From Larix sibirica (lineage: Eukaryota; Streptophyta; Pinopsida; Pinales; Pinaceae), in NCBI GenBank assembly GCA_004151065.3, contig NWUY0304970058.1, positions 1-26,597 on the forward strand: a DNA stretch of 26,597 nt, given 5' to 3'. Both the position numbers and the translations under genes were made by a program. Under the pieces are notes generated by a model. That model had not been told where the DNA came from. It searched no databases and saw only the letters and a program-made list of their open reading frames with translations. The first letter of the stretch is position 1. Every line of letters begins with the position of its first letter. Of this stretch, positions 8,995 through 18,756 are shown piece after piece.

Positions 8995-9604
8995 GGAACC
9001 CAGTCATTGTTCTTACATACCCGAAATAGAGAAGTTTTCCACCCCCCCCATCCATGTGCATACGAGAAAATGGCTAGACGTGCTATACAGTGAGTTGACT
9101 ATGCGCTTGTTGAGCAAAGCAAGGAGGGGAATACTTTTCTTAACATTTACGGAAAGACAACCTACCTGTACTTCTTGCTCCCGAGCGAGATAGATCGAAA
9201 GACTTTTTGCTCGCTCCTTTCATGAATAAAGAGAGAAAAGATGCATATCTGTTATTATACGATGCATCATAAAAGAAACTTAACCCCTGCTCTCAATGGA
9301 GGACAGGGAGGGGGTTTAGGAGTTGAAATGACAATGGAACAATGAAGAATCACATATTATACAATATTATGCTATTAGGGTCCGATCGATTAAAAGAGCG
9401 GAGATCCCAGTAGATGAGAAAGCGTAATTACATATATAATAGCAGCGCGGAAGCTCACCCTTATATAGCGAACGGATTCCTTCTAGCTTTGCTTTCTTTC
9501 ATGCATGCTCGTAAGTAAGATATAATCAAACCTTCTTTCTAGCTCTTATCTTATCTGGGGTGAGGATGGAGCTAAAGTAAGGTTGGAAGGATGGATGTCC
9601 CTCC
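8995..9604. other. Spacer, no gene recognised
   Basis: No supported feature. GATGCAT occurs twice about 25 bases apart near 9240-9275, so a small hairpin is possible. Confidence 0.4.
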
Positions 9605-10072
9605 CTATAGTGGTTCAACCGGCCGGTTAAGGGCCAGAAGGAGTGTTCGGCTCCGAGAACTAGAAAGTGAGGATGTCCAGCCGTGGGTGGGATTGCTCCA
9701 TCGGAGTATCAAACTCGCATTTTGAAGTAGTAAAATAGCTAACGCTCCTGCATTTAAGGTAATTCCGATCGTTCCTTCCATACGCCCTTCCCTTCCCTGG
9801 TCTGATAAAGTAATATCGACTAACCATGCAGGTTGGTAGTGAATGAATAAAAGGCGTGTCAAGGACAATTTGATAGCTCTAAACCGGTTTTTATTCATAT
9901 TGATCCACCAGGTGTCCGTACATTTGTGTTTAGGAAAGTAGCTTACTGAGAGCCTATCAGGTAATTTCCCATCGTTAAATAAATAAACCCATTCAAATTT
10001 CAATTCCGATCCCACGATCCAGCGATTAATCGATGCCACCCATCCTCGGCTTCTGCTTATAAAGCTCTCCAT
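9605..10072 (-). CDS. Doubtful ORF of 155 codons, unknown
   Basis: This is the second longest open frame in the window. It has no domain I recognise and no transmembrane pattern beyond one hydrophobic run (GITLNAGALAILLLQ). Its middle part (LPDRLSVSYFPKHKCTDT, in 9972-9914) lies in a segment that is repeated, diverged, at 10621-10675. In the second copy the same frame is open and reads LTDMLSVIDLPIYKCTT, so the reading is partly shared between copies. That may mean an old coding origin, or simply that the duplication had no indels there. It lies inside the degenerate repeat field; I consider it more likely non-functional. Confidence 0.2.
   Translation of the reverse strand: MESFISRSRGWVASINRWIVGSELKFEWVYLFNDGKLPDRLSVSYFPKHKCTDTWWINMNKNRFRAIKLSLTRLLFIHYQPAWLVDITLSDQGREGRMEGTIGITLNAGALAILLLQNASLILRWSNPTHGWTSSLSSSRSRTLLLALNRPVEPL
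9914..9972. repeat. Repeat R2 copy 1 (...TTACTGAGAGC...)
   Basis: GTCCGTACATTTGTG...AGGAAAGTAGCTTACTGAGAGC...TCAGGTAATTTCCC aligns almost without gaps to 10621-10675, with roughly a quarter of positions differing. Confidence 0.75.
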
Positions 10073-10290
10073 TCTTTTCCTGACCCACTTTGTGATTCCA
10101 GGTCTAGGGCTCCTCCCTCCATATCTCCTCTACGAGTTCGTGCAGGTAAATAAAATAAAGTAGTGTGGTCTGCCCTTGCCTGCCTACGTGGGGTCTGTTT
10201 TCCTGGCTGATAGTTCTTTCATGCTCCTAGGTGAAGGCGTTAGTAAGACTGGTGTTCCTGCCTGGGTTGGTTGGTTCGTGCAAGGTGTGT

Positions 10291-10312
10291 TTATTATATA
10301 TGTAATAACGCA
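10291..10312. repeat. 22-base palindrome-containing repeat, copy 1
   Basis: TTATTATATATGTAATAACG followed by CA is identical to 11809-11830. The core TTATTA...TAATAA is an inverted repeat that could form a small hairpin. Confidence 0.9.
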
Positions 10313-10620
10313 CGCAAATTCAAAATCCCATCAATAAAAAGAAAGAAAGAGGGTATATGTGGCCCGATCGGCCTGCCTGTTCAGTAATGGCATGATTTCT
10401 ATATCTTCCAGGCTCCTCTGGCACCTACCGGGTTGGAGACTAAAAGTATGGTAATTACATATATAAATAAGCATGCCACTTGATCTGTTCCCCTGAAGCA
10501 CGATATAGAAGCCATGGCTATGCGCTGTTGTCGGTCCGGTCAATCCTCAAAACGTATCCAAATGCTATTGTAGAGCTCTAAAGGGCGTGGTTGGCATGGT
10601 TGGAGTAGAATTCCTCCTAT

Positions 10621-10675
10621 GTCGTGCATTTGTAAATAGGCAAGTCAATTACTGAGAGCATGTCAGTTAATTCCC
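10621..10675. repeat. Repeat R2 copy 2
   Basis: Partner of 9914-9972: GTCGTGCATTTGTAAATAGG, then AAGTCAATTACTGAGAGC and TCAGTTAATTCCCA. The minus-strand reading frame open in copy 1 is also open here. Confidence 0.75.
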
Positions 10676-11808
10676 ACATCATCCGATCCGGCACTTGTCC
10701 TGGTCTTCTAGATTCCCTCCCTTGTAAGCATGTAGCTCGGGCTTTACATAGTATTTCTGTCAGGCAGGTGGGTAGTTTTACCAAGGTAAGGGTTGATGAA
10801 GCGATTCCAATTCCCATTCCGATCCAACAATATCTGGGGTGCTCCTATGTTCTTATAGCATACCCTGGTAAGCATATAGCTAGGGCTGCGAAGAGAAAGG
10901 TATTTCTGACAGGTGGATGGTAGAAGGTGGTAAGGTAAGGTTTAATTAACGGATTCCCAGCCGCATCATCGCATCGCATCTGATTCGGATAAAGGTCTGG
11001 TAGATTACCATTCCAGCATGGTCTAGGGCAGCTCCCTAAATATAAAGTCTGTCAGGTGGGTAGTATGGAACAGGGGCCTTCTGAAACAGTTCCCTACAGC
11101 TCTATTCCCTTCCGGGTTTAAAGAAAGTTGCTCTCTTGTGCTAGCCTAGGAGTTCGGCAGTAACAATCTAAGGGTAAGGGTCAGATCCATCAATCCATGG
11201 ATCCTCCGGGGGCTTTCAAAGTTGGTATTCTCATGATGATGACTCACTGACACTGACAACGTGATTTAAGGTCTCTAGCTACAGATGTACTAGTTGTAGC
11301 AGGTAAAGATAAACAAGGGGAGTGTTCGTTCGATGTCCCTGCCAACTTTCGTATTCCTGGCTGGGATCTCATTCCATAAGACTCCTAGGTGAAGGCGGTC
11401 TAAAGATAGGGGGAAAGGTTGAGATCCCCATTCACTGCATCCATTCATGACATGCCACCCCATCCCATAAGCAGCAGTTTCAAAGGTTTACCATACCAAC
11501 ATGGGTGACTAACAAAATGCCATGCATAATTAAAGGTCTAGGGCTACAGATATCCTAGTTGTGGTAGGTTAGTGAAAGAGTAAAGGATATTTATTTTCCG
11601 TAAAGCAATGGCTTCCTGGCTTAAAGAATCCAAATTCTGGTTCTCTAGTGGGTGCCCGGCAAAGCATCCTAAGTAAAGTCGTACCAGGTCTAGTTATAGA
11701 GCAGGTGAGAGTAGGCATTGACAATCCAATAACTCAAAAGGTAACTAAGTGTAAGTTGGTGGATGAAGAAAGGCAATGGATTATCCTGATAAATAAGGTA
11801 AATAAGGG

Positions 11809-11830
11809 TTATTATATATGTAATAACGCA
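11809..11830. repeat. 22-base palindrome-containing repeat, copy 2
   Basis: Identical to 10291-10312. It lies directly beside the proposed end of the LTR-like block (11833), about 1.5 kb from its partner. Confidence 0.9.
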
Positions 11831-11832
11831 AA

Positions 11833-12310
11833 TGAAAAATAAAATGCATAAGAGGTTCAAGAACTAACTTAATAAACAACTTAGCAAACTATCCAACCCT
11901 TATCCCGCAGGTAGCGGGTCTATTTATACAACACGCGGGGAGGTCTCCCGCCTATGATTTCCCGCCCGACTGGTTCAAACTTGATGCATTAATTCCTTCT
12001 GCAGAGGTCGGCGTATGAACCCTCCGCAGCATTCGGCGCCTCAACCTGTAACTGTCCTTCTTCTCTGCCAAAGAAATACGGCTCATTAATAACTGCCGCT
12101 CGGGACAGTCGCAGCCTGCTTTACTTTTATTTGCAATCCTTATCTTCCGTGATCTCCGCGTGATCTGTCAGCTCAGCCTCGCGGTCTTTTATCCAGTTTA
12201 CCAGAACAATCCACCTCAACAAAACGAAGGGCCCAACAGGCCCCGACCACACTTGTTGATTCTGCAGTGCCCTACTCTGAACTCTTCCCTTCAAACGAAG
12301 GGCTCAACTC
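11833..12310 (-). mobile_element. LTR-like block with TATA box (retroelement remnant)
   Basis: On the minus strand this GC-richer block holds a TATAAATAG box (11920-11928) just downstream of GC-rich palindromic DNA (GCGGGAGACCTCCCCGCG, 11936-11953). After the box come ACCCGCTACCTGCGGG (an inverted repeat) and an AT-rich tail ending ...TTTTTCA at 11833. Promoter-then-AT-rich-tail is the arrangement of a plant LTR. A possible TG start is at 12251, giving about 419 bp, but no clean polypurine tract precedes it and a second LTR copy was not found, so the ends are uncertain. GTTGrGCCCTTCGTTT occurs twice (12222-12237 and 12293-12308). The block lies just 3' of a decayed coding region in the same orientation (12350-12911). 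The ORF at 12160-12348 plus runs against this and is not supported. Confidence 0.45.
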
Positions 12311-12349
12311 TGGAACTAATTCGAGGGCGCGGCTGCGGAAAATGCTAAA

Positions 12350-12911
12350 GGATTCTAATTGTTTGCTCCATTTTCCTAGCACGATGTTTTTGCGCTAGCC
12401 CAAAAGTATTGGGGGCGCTCCTAGGCTGGCTTTCCGCTTGTAACCTCGCGCCATTCTGCGTCTGCGAAGTTATCCAGCTGCTGCAATTCAAGGTAGGTCT
12501 TCCGCGCAATTGGTTTCAATTATAGTAGGGCGGCCTTATCTGCCAGGGCTGCATCATGCAGTGCTGCAAGTTTAACATATGCTTACTGCGCTTCTTTCAA
12601 TTTTGCGATTTGCGCCACGGGATAAGGGGTGGTGTTTTCTTCCTCATTAAGCTGCTTAATGCAATCGCGTAATTCTTTGATTGGCTTTTCTCGGCGCTGC
12701 AACAGTCTCCCATCCAATCTTGGACTGTACTATAAATAGTGATACTCTCCCTGACTGCACGTTTCAACTTATAATGCCCTGCTTGACCTTCCTCTAGGGG
12801 GATCTGTCGCATGAGCTTTTGGACTGCTTTGTCTTCCTGGGATTCCGCTTGCTCTAGCTGTTCCTGCAATGCAATGTTTCTGTCGCGCAGTCTTGTCCAG
12901 GAAGAACACAA
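12350..12911 (-). pseudogene. Decayed coiled-coil protein gene, possibly retroelement-derived
   Basis: From 12911 down, the minus strand encodes an acidic/basic, Gln- and Leu-rich helical text (RNIALQEQLEQAESQED, KLMRQIPLEE, ESITIYSTVQDWMGD). Near 12700-12650 the coding sense moves to another frame, which reads ELRDCIKQLNEEENTTPYP and VAQIAKLKEAQ. After a TAA it continues AYVKLAALHDAALADKAAL, another TAA, then ARKTYLELQQLDNFADAEW and REVTSGKP, a TAG, and fades near 12360. The continuity of helix-forming, codon-like text across stops and at least one frame change is what a broken gene looks like, not chance. The family is unknown. Because an LTR-like block follows in the same orientation, an extra or gag-like ORF of a plant LTR element is plausible. 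Confidence 0.55.
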
Positions 12912-12994
12912 AATTGAAACTTGCTGACAAGAAGGAGTAAATTCGGCTATTCCAGTATATATATAATTTTTTTCATTAATTTAGTGCTATGGGC

Positions 12995-13215
12995 CATTCA
13001 GTAACCGTGAACAATAGCGATAAGCACTCTCAAATATATGGTTCAAGCAATAGCGCTCCTTCCACATGAGTATACAAGCGGTATTTATTTTATCCGCCCA
13101 CATTAGGCAAGCGATAGCAATCATTCCGGATAAGGATAAGCGGTAGCAACCCGATCCGATCCCACGGCCGAAAGCGCTTATCCTTCCACATGCGGGCAAG
13201 CAATAGTGATCAACA
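12995..13215 (+). repeat. Degenerate ~31-base tandem array (CAAGCAATAGCGAT...CCACAT)
   Basis: The word CAAGCGATAGC or a close variant returns at about 13012, 13047, 13078, 13110, 13141 and 13199, near multiples of 31. TTCCACATG accompanies two copies and CCCACATTAG one. Within it, AAGGATAAGCG (13132-13142) and CGCTTATCCTT (13175-13185) form a perfect 11-bp inverted repeat with a 32-base loop. The minus ORF 12987-13238 is a product of the array. Confidence 0.75.
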
Positions 13216-14030
13216 TCCATCATCGAGATAATAATCATTTATATAATAATCATTGAGATGACCGTATTTAGTAACCTTGTTTGTGCAACCGAGTTCCTTC
13301 AACAGGGCTATTCTTTTAACAGCGCTCTTTAAACCAAGCGCATTAAAAAGGAAATGAAAGTTATGGAAGTGAGGATAGTGACGGATGTAAATTGAAGGAT
13401 TCCAATTGAAGGATTGGATTCAATCTTCGATTCGAAATGATACACCCAAAAATAGTATATTTTCATAGAGTCTCTTTATTCTTTACGTTAATAATATATT
13501 AAAGTTTTGTTATAAATTAATAAGAATAGAGATGATAGAGTCAGTCATTCTGTATAGTCTAGTAATGGTAGTCTTAAAGTAATAATTAATAAATATTTTT
13601 ATAGGTAACACAATAATAGAACTTTTCACCATTTATTGAGGCGGTTGTTGGGGTTTTAGTAGCCTTCTTTGCCTTCTGAATAATGAGGGAGTCCACCCAC
13701 CTGCCCCGCCCGCCAAGTCCACTCTTTTGGGTATGTATTTTACAGGTCAATCTCCCATAGTCTGTTGGGAACCCGGGGTCAATGAGAAAGCAGGCAATCA
13801 GTGTCAAGTTCTTTATCTCCAGGGATATAAAGATTTAGAAAGCACCTTCGTCAAGGAGCAAGTTGGATCAGCAGGCGATTAGCTGTGATTGATTAAAAGT
13901 GTCATTAATCATTGCCGTATCGTGTGCCATACCGTGCCGGAGCTGTTTCGAGGCCGTATGTTGAGAACTTGGGGAACATAATATATCCTCTCACATATGG
14001 TGGTTCGCTTAAGGGGGTTTATTTTATTCG
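13216..14030. other. Spacer, no gene recognised
   Basis: AT-rich between about 13440 and 13620. A 12-base word AATTGAAGGATT is duplicated at 13390-13401 and 13404-13415. No gene or RNA is supported; the ORF at 13586-13807 minus has no recognisable domain. Confidence 0.45.
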
Positions 14031-14033
14031 ATG

Positions 14034-14110
14034 GTGTATAGGTTAGGTTAGTGTACAAGTGGCCTTCCTTTCCTTGGCAGGTGCCTTCTTACTCGGACTG
14101 GGACTGGGTG
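14034..14110 (+). repeat. Dispersed repeat R3, copy 1
   Basis: GTATAGGTTAGGTTAGTGTAC, AAGTGGCCTTCC and CTTCTTACTCGGACTGG align in order with 17466-17541 (TATAAGTTAGGTTAGTTCTAG, TGGTGGCCGTTGG, TCTCCTTACTGGGTGG). The copies are about 3.4 kb apart and well diverged. Confidence 0.5.
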
Positions 14111-14254
14111 ATTGGTGGAAATGTACTTGGCTTTCAGTTCTAGGCTTATGTGGAATAATCAGCTTTGTTGAGGTAGGAACATTCCACTGTTCCGTAGCGG
14201 TAAGTTAGGTAGGGGTATGGTATGGTTTCAATCTCTTGGTTTCTGGCGTAATTA

Positions 14255-14325
14255 AGGTGAGAGGCTAAGGTTCCTGGTGAAAGACTCTTGGTGAGAGGCT
14301 AAAGGCTTCTGTTGTAAGTTGAATG
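14255..14325 (+). repeat. Tandem words GGTGAGAGGCTAA / GGTGAAAGACTC
   Basis: GGTGAGAGGCTAAGG, GGTGAAAGACTCTT and GGTGAGAGGCTAAAGG follow each other within about 60 bases: three diverged copies of a roughly 20-base unit. Confidence 0.7.
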
Positions 14326-14504
14326 GGTCGTGTTTTCCCTGTGTTTCGTGGCTCTGGTATACTAATCCAGCTCCTCCTCCAACTCCTCATCAACCCAAAT
14401 AAATAAAATAAATCAGTGCCCCATGCACCCCGCTCGCGCAGCAAGGGCGCATAATTCATAAAGCTTCGGTAGTGCTCGCCCTCCTTTTCCCCGGGCAAGT
14501 GGCT

Positions 14505-14600
14505 TCCAGGGGGTTGTATCCCCCTTTGTAGTGTTCGGCTGGGGTTGTGTCCCCAATAGTTGTCCTTCCAGAGGTTGGGTTCCCTAGGGCTCGTAATGAC
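14505..14600 (+). repeat. Series of GGGG-TTGTrT-CCCC mini-hairpins
   Basis: GGGGGTTGTATCCCCC (14509-14524) and GGGGTTGTGTCCCC (14541-14554) are perfect stem-loops sharing a TTGTrT loop. A third, imperfect one (GAGGTTGGGTTCCCT, 14571-14585) follows. Spacing is about 31 bases, so the hairpin itself is the unit of a tandem duplication. Confidence 0.85.
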
Positions 14601-15770
14601 GAGTTAACTGTGAATTATGGGGGTTATTGGACTTATCTTATCTCGTCTGTTGGCAAGTTGGACCAGTGTAGTAGGTGCTGCTCAGGTATAAAGATCAAAG
14701 AGAGAAGGCGGGTCAGGTTTAGCCATCCATAAACCCTTCCATTAGTGCGTGGGTTAAGTCAGGGCGATTCTCTATTCACTTTTGATTTGATTGAAATGAA
14801 AACGTAAATGACTGGACTCTATATAGACTATGTAGTTTTCAAGCTGTAGTGAAACTGTCTGTTATTCTCTAAATAAATTGGTTTACTGATCATACAATAT
14901 GAAAATCCAAATTTGGAATTTTTTATATTATAAAGAAAGAGTAGTAACTTATGAGCTACAGCAAAGCAAAATAGAACCATTATATGATAAATATAATGCA
15001 ACTTGGATTTGAAATAAAAAGAGTCATTTCTTAACGTCGGCGAATAAGCTAGTACCCTGAGCAGCGTAAGCAAATAAATCAAAGATAGAGGGCAGGAATT
15101 GATTTGGCAGTTCTTACTTATTGAAGTTATTCCTTCCCACATATATATAAAGCATAACTATGACACCAGTCCTACTCCCATGGAAGTTGACCCTTTCTTT
15201 CCTATAAAGAAGTAATACGACCAGCCCAGCTATTCCAGCATTCCAGTTGCACTCCACCCACTGGGTCTTAGCTGCTTCTACAAGCAACTACTGTATATTA
15301 TTTTCAGGTCTGTTCGGCCTGTTAACTAACTATCGTGCCTCTTCTTCCGGGCTCCGAACCTGCTGCCCGGGGATCATTGGAAATAAGCACCCAACTTAAC
15401 CACTCACGCTGCTAGCCAGCCTCATACCCCCTTATAGTGCGCGTACCTTACCTGCTTTAACTCATTTCCCCCTTCCTTACCGCGTAGTCCTTACTATTAA
15501 GTTAGTTCCTTATTCAGTTAAGCCTTTAACTTCCTCTTCAATCCCTGCCTGCCTCTCTGTATGGTATTCTTATATTTAGGTTATAGAAACACTTCGTCAA
15601 TTAAGGGGCATTAGCCTCACTTATTGACTTGGCTTGGCTCTTTTCTGGTACTTTGGAAGCACTTGCAAAAGCGCTCATATCGCGCGCATACCCGCCAAGG
15701 AACCTTAAAATATTTACCACTGTGGATACGCTTTTGGGCAGGCCAGCATAAATTTTATTTTAGGTAAAGC
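14601..15770. other. Spacer: AT-rich then pyrimidine-rich, no gene recognised
   Basis: About 14760-15150 is AT-rich and contains a minus-strand ORF (14828-15142, 104 codons) with no recognisable domain. From 15160 to 15600 the plus strand is pyrimidine-rich with diverged words such as TTAGTTCCTTA. Nothing can be supported as a gene. Confidence 0.45.
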
Positions 15771-15796
15771 GGTAACCCCGCCACTTGCTGGGAGAG
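15768..15796 (+). repeat. Dispersed repeat R4, copy 1 (CGCCACTTGCTGGGAGAG)
   Basis: Matches 23399-23416 at 17 of 18 bases, and the flanking GGTAACCCCG resembles GGGAACCTCG there. It is the best-conserved distant pair seen in the window apart from the 22-base repeat. Confidence 0.8.
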
Positions 15797-16530
15797 GGAG
15801 GGATAAACCAAGGGCCGAGGGAAGAAATGAGGCAATGCCGTTTTACATATGTAAATGAAACAAAAGTTCGGCAGTCATACATAGCCAATCATAAACAGAC
15901 AGCAGGTCATAGGCAGCAGTCGGTCATTGGGGTAATATACCTCAGCTAGATGGATGGAATGAAGAGGCTTACATATGTTAATGCACAAGAATAATGCTTC
16001 ATTCTATGTTTTTTATTAATGAAATTGGAGGGGCCAAGGCACCATAATTGATAATCATAATAATAATTTGATCTACTCCATGCTGTTGATACAAGAGTTT
16101 ATTTCGATGCTTAGCTTTATTTCTACTTGATGAATATATAACCCCGTCTCGATCATGGATAATAATAAAATAGCCCTTTTAAACAAGGGCAAAGGATGCG
16201 CAAGCAGGCTAACCCGTCGCCTCTGGACTAGAGTCTATTTGTGAACTACTGGACCAAGTTGTTCCCCTATTTGGATGGAATAAAGCCTTAAGCCCCGGTG
16301 ATGGAAACAAGCCTAAAGATAGAGTCCCGTCCATTGGAGTGAAGACCGTCTTAACTTAAGCTTGGGGGTGGTACCGCTCTGCCCCCTTTCGGATGTTTTC
16401 TTTTTCGTTCCCGTCCGGTGGCCTGCCTAACCTTCAACTATGTGTTCGATCAAGTGAATCAATATAATTGGTAGCTTGCGAAGCGGCCTTCCCCAGTGTA
16501 GTCCCTCAATTGTACCTTGATGGGAGGCGT
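15797..16530. other. Spacer with small repeats and one hairpin
   Basis: TTACATATGTAAATG (15843) and TTACATATGTTAATG (15969) are near-identical direct repeats. GCCCTT-TTAAAC-AAGGGC at 16173-16190 is a perfect six-pair hairpin. No gene is recognised. Confidence 0.5.
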
Positions 16531-16534
16531 GTTA

Positions 16535-16870
16535 TTGGGTCAGTTGTAACTCCTCTCCCAGAATATGTATCAGTTGGAACTTGCCTCCAAAGAAGACCCC
16601 CTAAGTTTATAGAATCGAACCGATGGCTCTCCCGTAAGATGTGGCAGTTGATAATGTCCCTCTCCAGAAGACCAATCAGTATCGAGCATAAGTCATTGCA
16701 TAGTGCCCCGCCCCAGAATCTATGTTAGCTGTTGTCCGTCTGTAGTCCCACCTCTCTTGGCAGATGGTTCAGTTGAACTTGTCTATTCAGAACACTCATC
16801 AGTTGGTAACGCGCCTCTATCGTAAGACTAATCAGTATATAAAATCCAATCAGTTTTCAGTTCACTGGGT
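16535..16870 (+). repeat. Degenerate 30-base repeat (CAGTTGgAACTtgCCTC)
   Basis: CAGTTG-initiated units start at 16541, 16571, 16645, 16770 and 16800. Neighbouring units are exactly 30 bases apart where adjacent. Each has a C/T-rich middle and an AAGAC-like end (for example CAGTTGGAACTTGCCTCC then AAAGAAGAC). The ORF 16468-16728 crosses the array in one frame because the unit is divisible by three; no protein family is evident. Confidence 0.75.
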
Positions 16871-16959
16871 AAATCTTTTCCTATAAGATGGAGAGTTTAT
16901 TCATGAAAGGGTACGTGATCTGTCAGTGAATTAAGGGGCTACCTTTGCTTCTCGTTCCT

Positions 16960-17215
16960 GTGTGCACTGACCCTCCCTAGGTTTATGCACTCACTGATTC
17001 TAGTTTGATGAGCATAGTTTCCCATGGAGTAGACGCACTGACTGAGAATAGTTTTCTATAACTGACCGGACTTTCGTACTGACTGTCATTTAGCCCAACC
17101 GAGCAGCCACGTCGAGTATCCCAGTCTGATATTATCCAAGCCAAGTGGAGTAGCCAAGCAGCTGAGTATATCTAGCCGAGCAGTCAATTCGAATAGCTCT
17201 AAAGGTTACCCGTCC
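16960..17215 (+). repeat. Degenerate repeats (GCACTGACTGAGA; AGCCrAGCAG)
   Basis: Two successive patches. At 16965-17095, ACTGACC/ACTGATT/ACTGACTG words alternate with CATAGTTT or AATAGTTTT. At 17095-17210, CCGAGCAGCCACGTCGAGTA, CCAAGTGGAGTAGCC, AAGCAGCTGAGTATATC and CCGAGCAGTCAATTCGAATA give about four diverged copies of a ~25-30 base unit. Confidence 0.65.
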
Positions 17216-17233
17216 TTTAAATACAGGTTCTAA

Positions 17234-17252
17234 TTTTGTTTTTGTTTTTGTT
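17234..17252 (+). repeat. TTTTTG microsatellite
   Basis: Three units of TTTTTG or TTTTG in a row. Confidence 0.85.
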
Positions 17253-17465
17253 TAAAGGAAGACCCTACTAAGGCTATCCTTACTTTAAGGTCAAGGCCAC
17301 TGTCAAGTTGTATATTTTGGAGGTCCGGTTGATCAATCGAGGTCTAAATAAAGTAGATGAAGGTTAGGTCTTTAAGCGCTGAAGGCAGGCAGTAAGATTG
17401 ATCACACAGGTATAGGTGTTCCTCGCAGTGTAAATCATTCCGTATTTGATGATTGGTGTATTCGC

Positions 17466-17541
17466 TGTTATAAGTTAGGTTAGTTCTAGCGTGGTGGCCG
17501 TTGGTGTCCTCACTTCACTTGGTGTCTCCTTACTGGGTGGA
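17466..17541 (+). repeat. Dispersed repeat R3, copy 2
   Basis: Diverged partner of 14034-14110; see that entry for the aligned words. Confidence 0.5.
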
Positions 17542-18756
17542 CTTCCTGTCCTTGTGCTTCGACCTTCTCCTACGACCTCTACTCAAACCCTTCCAACAGA
17601 GGAAGAAATAAAGTAGTCATACGCTCCAGCCTATCATGTCGGGATTTCTTTATTTATTGATCCGCGATTGATTGATGATGCTTATGGGGTTGATTCTTTC
17701 ATTGACCTTTTAGAGAGAGGAGGGTTCAACTGACCAACCTTGATCTTGGACCAAACACGGTAGTGAGTTGAGTCAGTCAGGTAGTGGTGGAGTGAGTTAG
17801 CGAGGAGACTTCGACAGACATTGTGGTGATGCAAATGCAAATCGTTACTGACAAATATATCCATCCTCTGGAGGCCGAGAACACATGCTTGAGGCAGGAA
17901 GGAGTCAATACACTTTGACATAATACTTTTTGTTTATTATGAACCGAAGGGAATTTGACGCAAGGAATCACTAACCCTTGTGGAAAGAGCCAAATGAACG
18001 TGTTCCAATGCGCGAATCAGGCTGGGAATAAGAGACAGCGCAGCTAATCATGGGGGCGTTCTACTACCTTCTTATATACCTCTATAACACTTCTTCCTTA
18101 CACACTTAATCTCTTTACGCCTTCTATTCCTATCTTAAAGATAGGTTGCCACAGCTCCCATAACGACTTAGCATCAACAAAAGAGAGCGGGTTGGGCCAC
18201 ACTTCAGTTTCATAAGGACCTCCTTGCAGGTCAGGATATCTTTCAGATTCTCGAAATTGGTTCTAACCCTCTCCCCCTTGAGGATTCAATCCTTCATTAC
18301 TTATTAGATTATGCTATCCCATATTTTGATTCTTTTCAGGTGAAATCCATGTAATTTCGATGTAAGGGCTTCCTTTATTTTCAAATTGTTGCTTGGTATA
18401 CTAACCAGGGGCACCTTATCCTACTGCATCGTGCTATTTTTGGATTAATTATTACTTAAACACAATAACGAATTGAAACCAAGTTATATTTAATGAAGTT
18501 GCATCTCTTGGCGGCGATAGACCACCCTAAAAAAGATTTTTTCCAGTTATAAAATAGAATATGCTTTTTCACATTTTCCCTATACAATTTTACACCCTTT
18601 TTTTGTTTCAAATTCTAAGTACTTAGGATCTTTCTTGCTTTTGGACGTGGAAATTACCGGCATTGGGGTTGATCCTAACCCACTGGGTTATGTATATATA
18701 TTCTATTTATCTCAACTTTACAGGGGCAACTTTACAGCTATGGGTTGCATGCAGGG
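17542..18756. other. Spacer, no gene recognised
   Basis: About 1.2 kb without a supported gene. The two overlapping minus ORFs at 17682-17971 and the plus ORF at 18635-18853 show no domain. No tRNA-like structure was found. Confidence 0.45.

Larger units (their letters stand above)
10073..11640. repeat. Large field of degenerate local duplications
   Basis: The sequence repeats itself at several scales. GTCTAGGGC-type words occur at about 10101, 11021, 11271 (GTCTCTAGC) and 11534. Of these, the last two are followed by GCTACAGAT and a TAGTTGT.G.AGGT core. TGTAAGCATGTAGCTCGGGCT (10723) with GTATTTCTGTCAGGCAGGTGG recurs about 140 bases later as GGTAAGCATATAGCTAGGG (10867) with GTATTTCTGACAGGTGG. 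CTCCTAGGTGAAGGCG occurs near 10225 and 11382. These are overlapping remnants of successive duplications of about 100-250 bases. ORFs at 10331-10543, 10617-10817 and 10660-10923 fall within the field and are not supported as genes. Confidence 0.7.

Noticed and set aside
12995-13215. CRISPR-like array (regular ~31-base spacing)
   Set aside because: The repeated words are diverged and the whole unit repeats, with no unique spacers, leader or cas genes.
16173-16190. GCCCTT/AAGGGC hairpin as a terminator
   Set aside because: No T-run follows and there is no upstream gene.
16605-16640. GGTTCGATTC on the minus strand as a tRNA T-loop
   Set aside because: Flanking stem bases do not pair and no cloverleaf follows.
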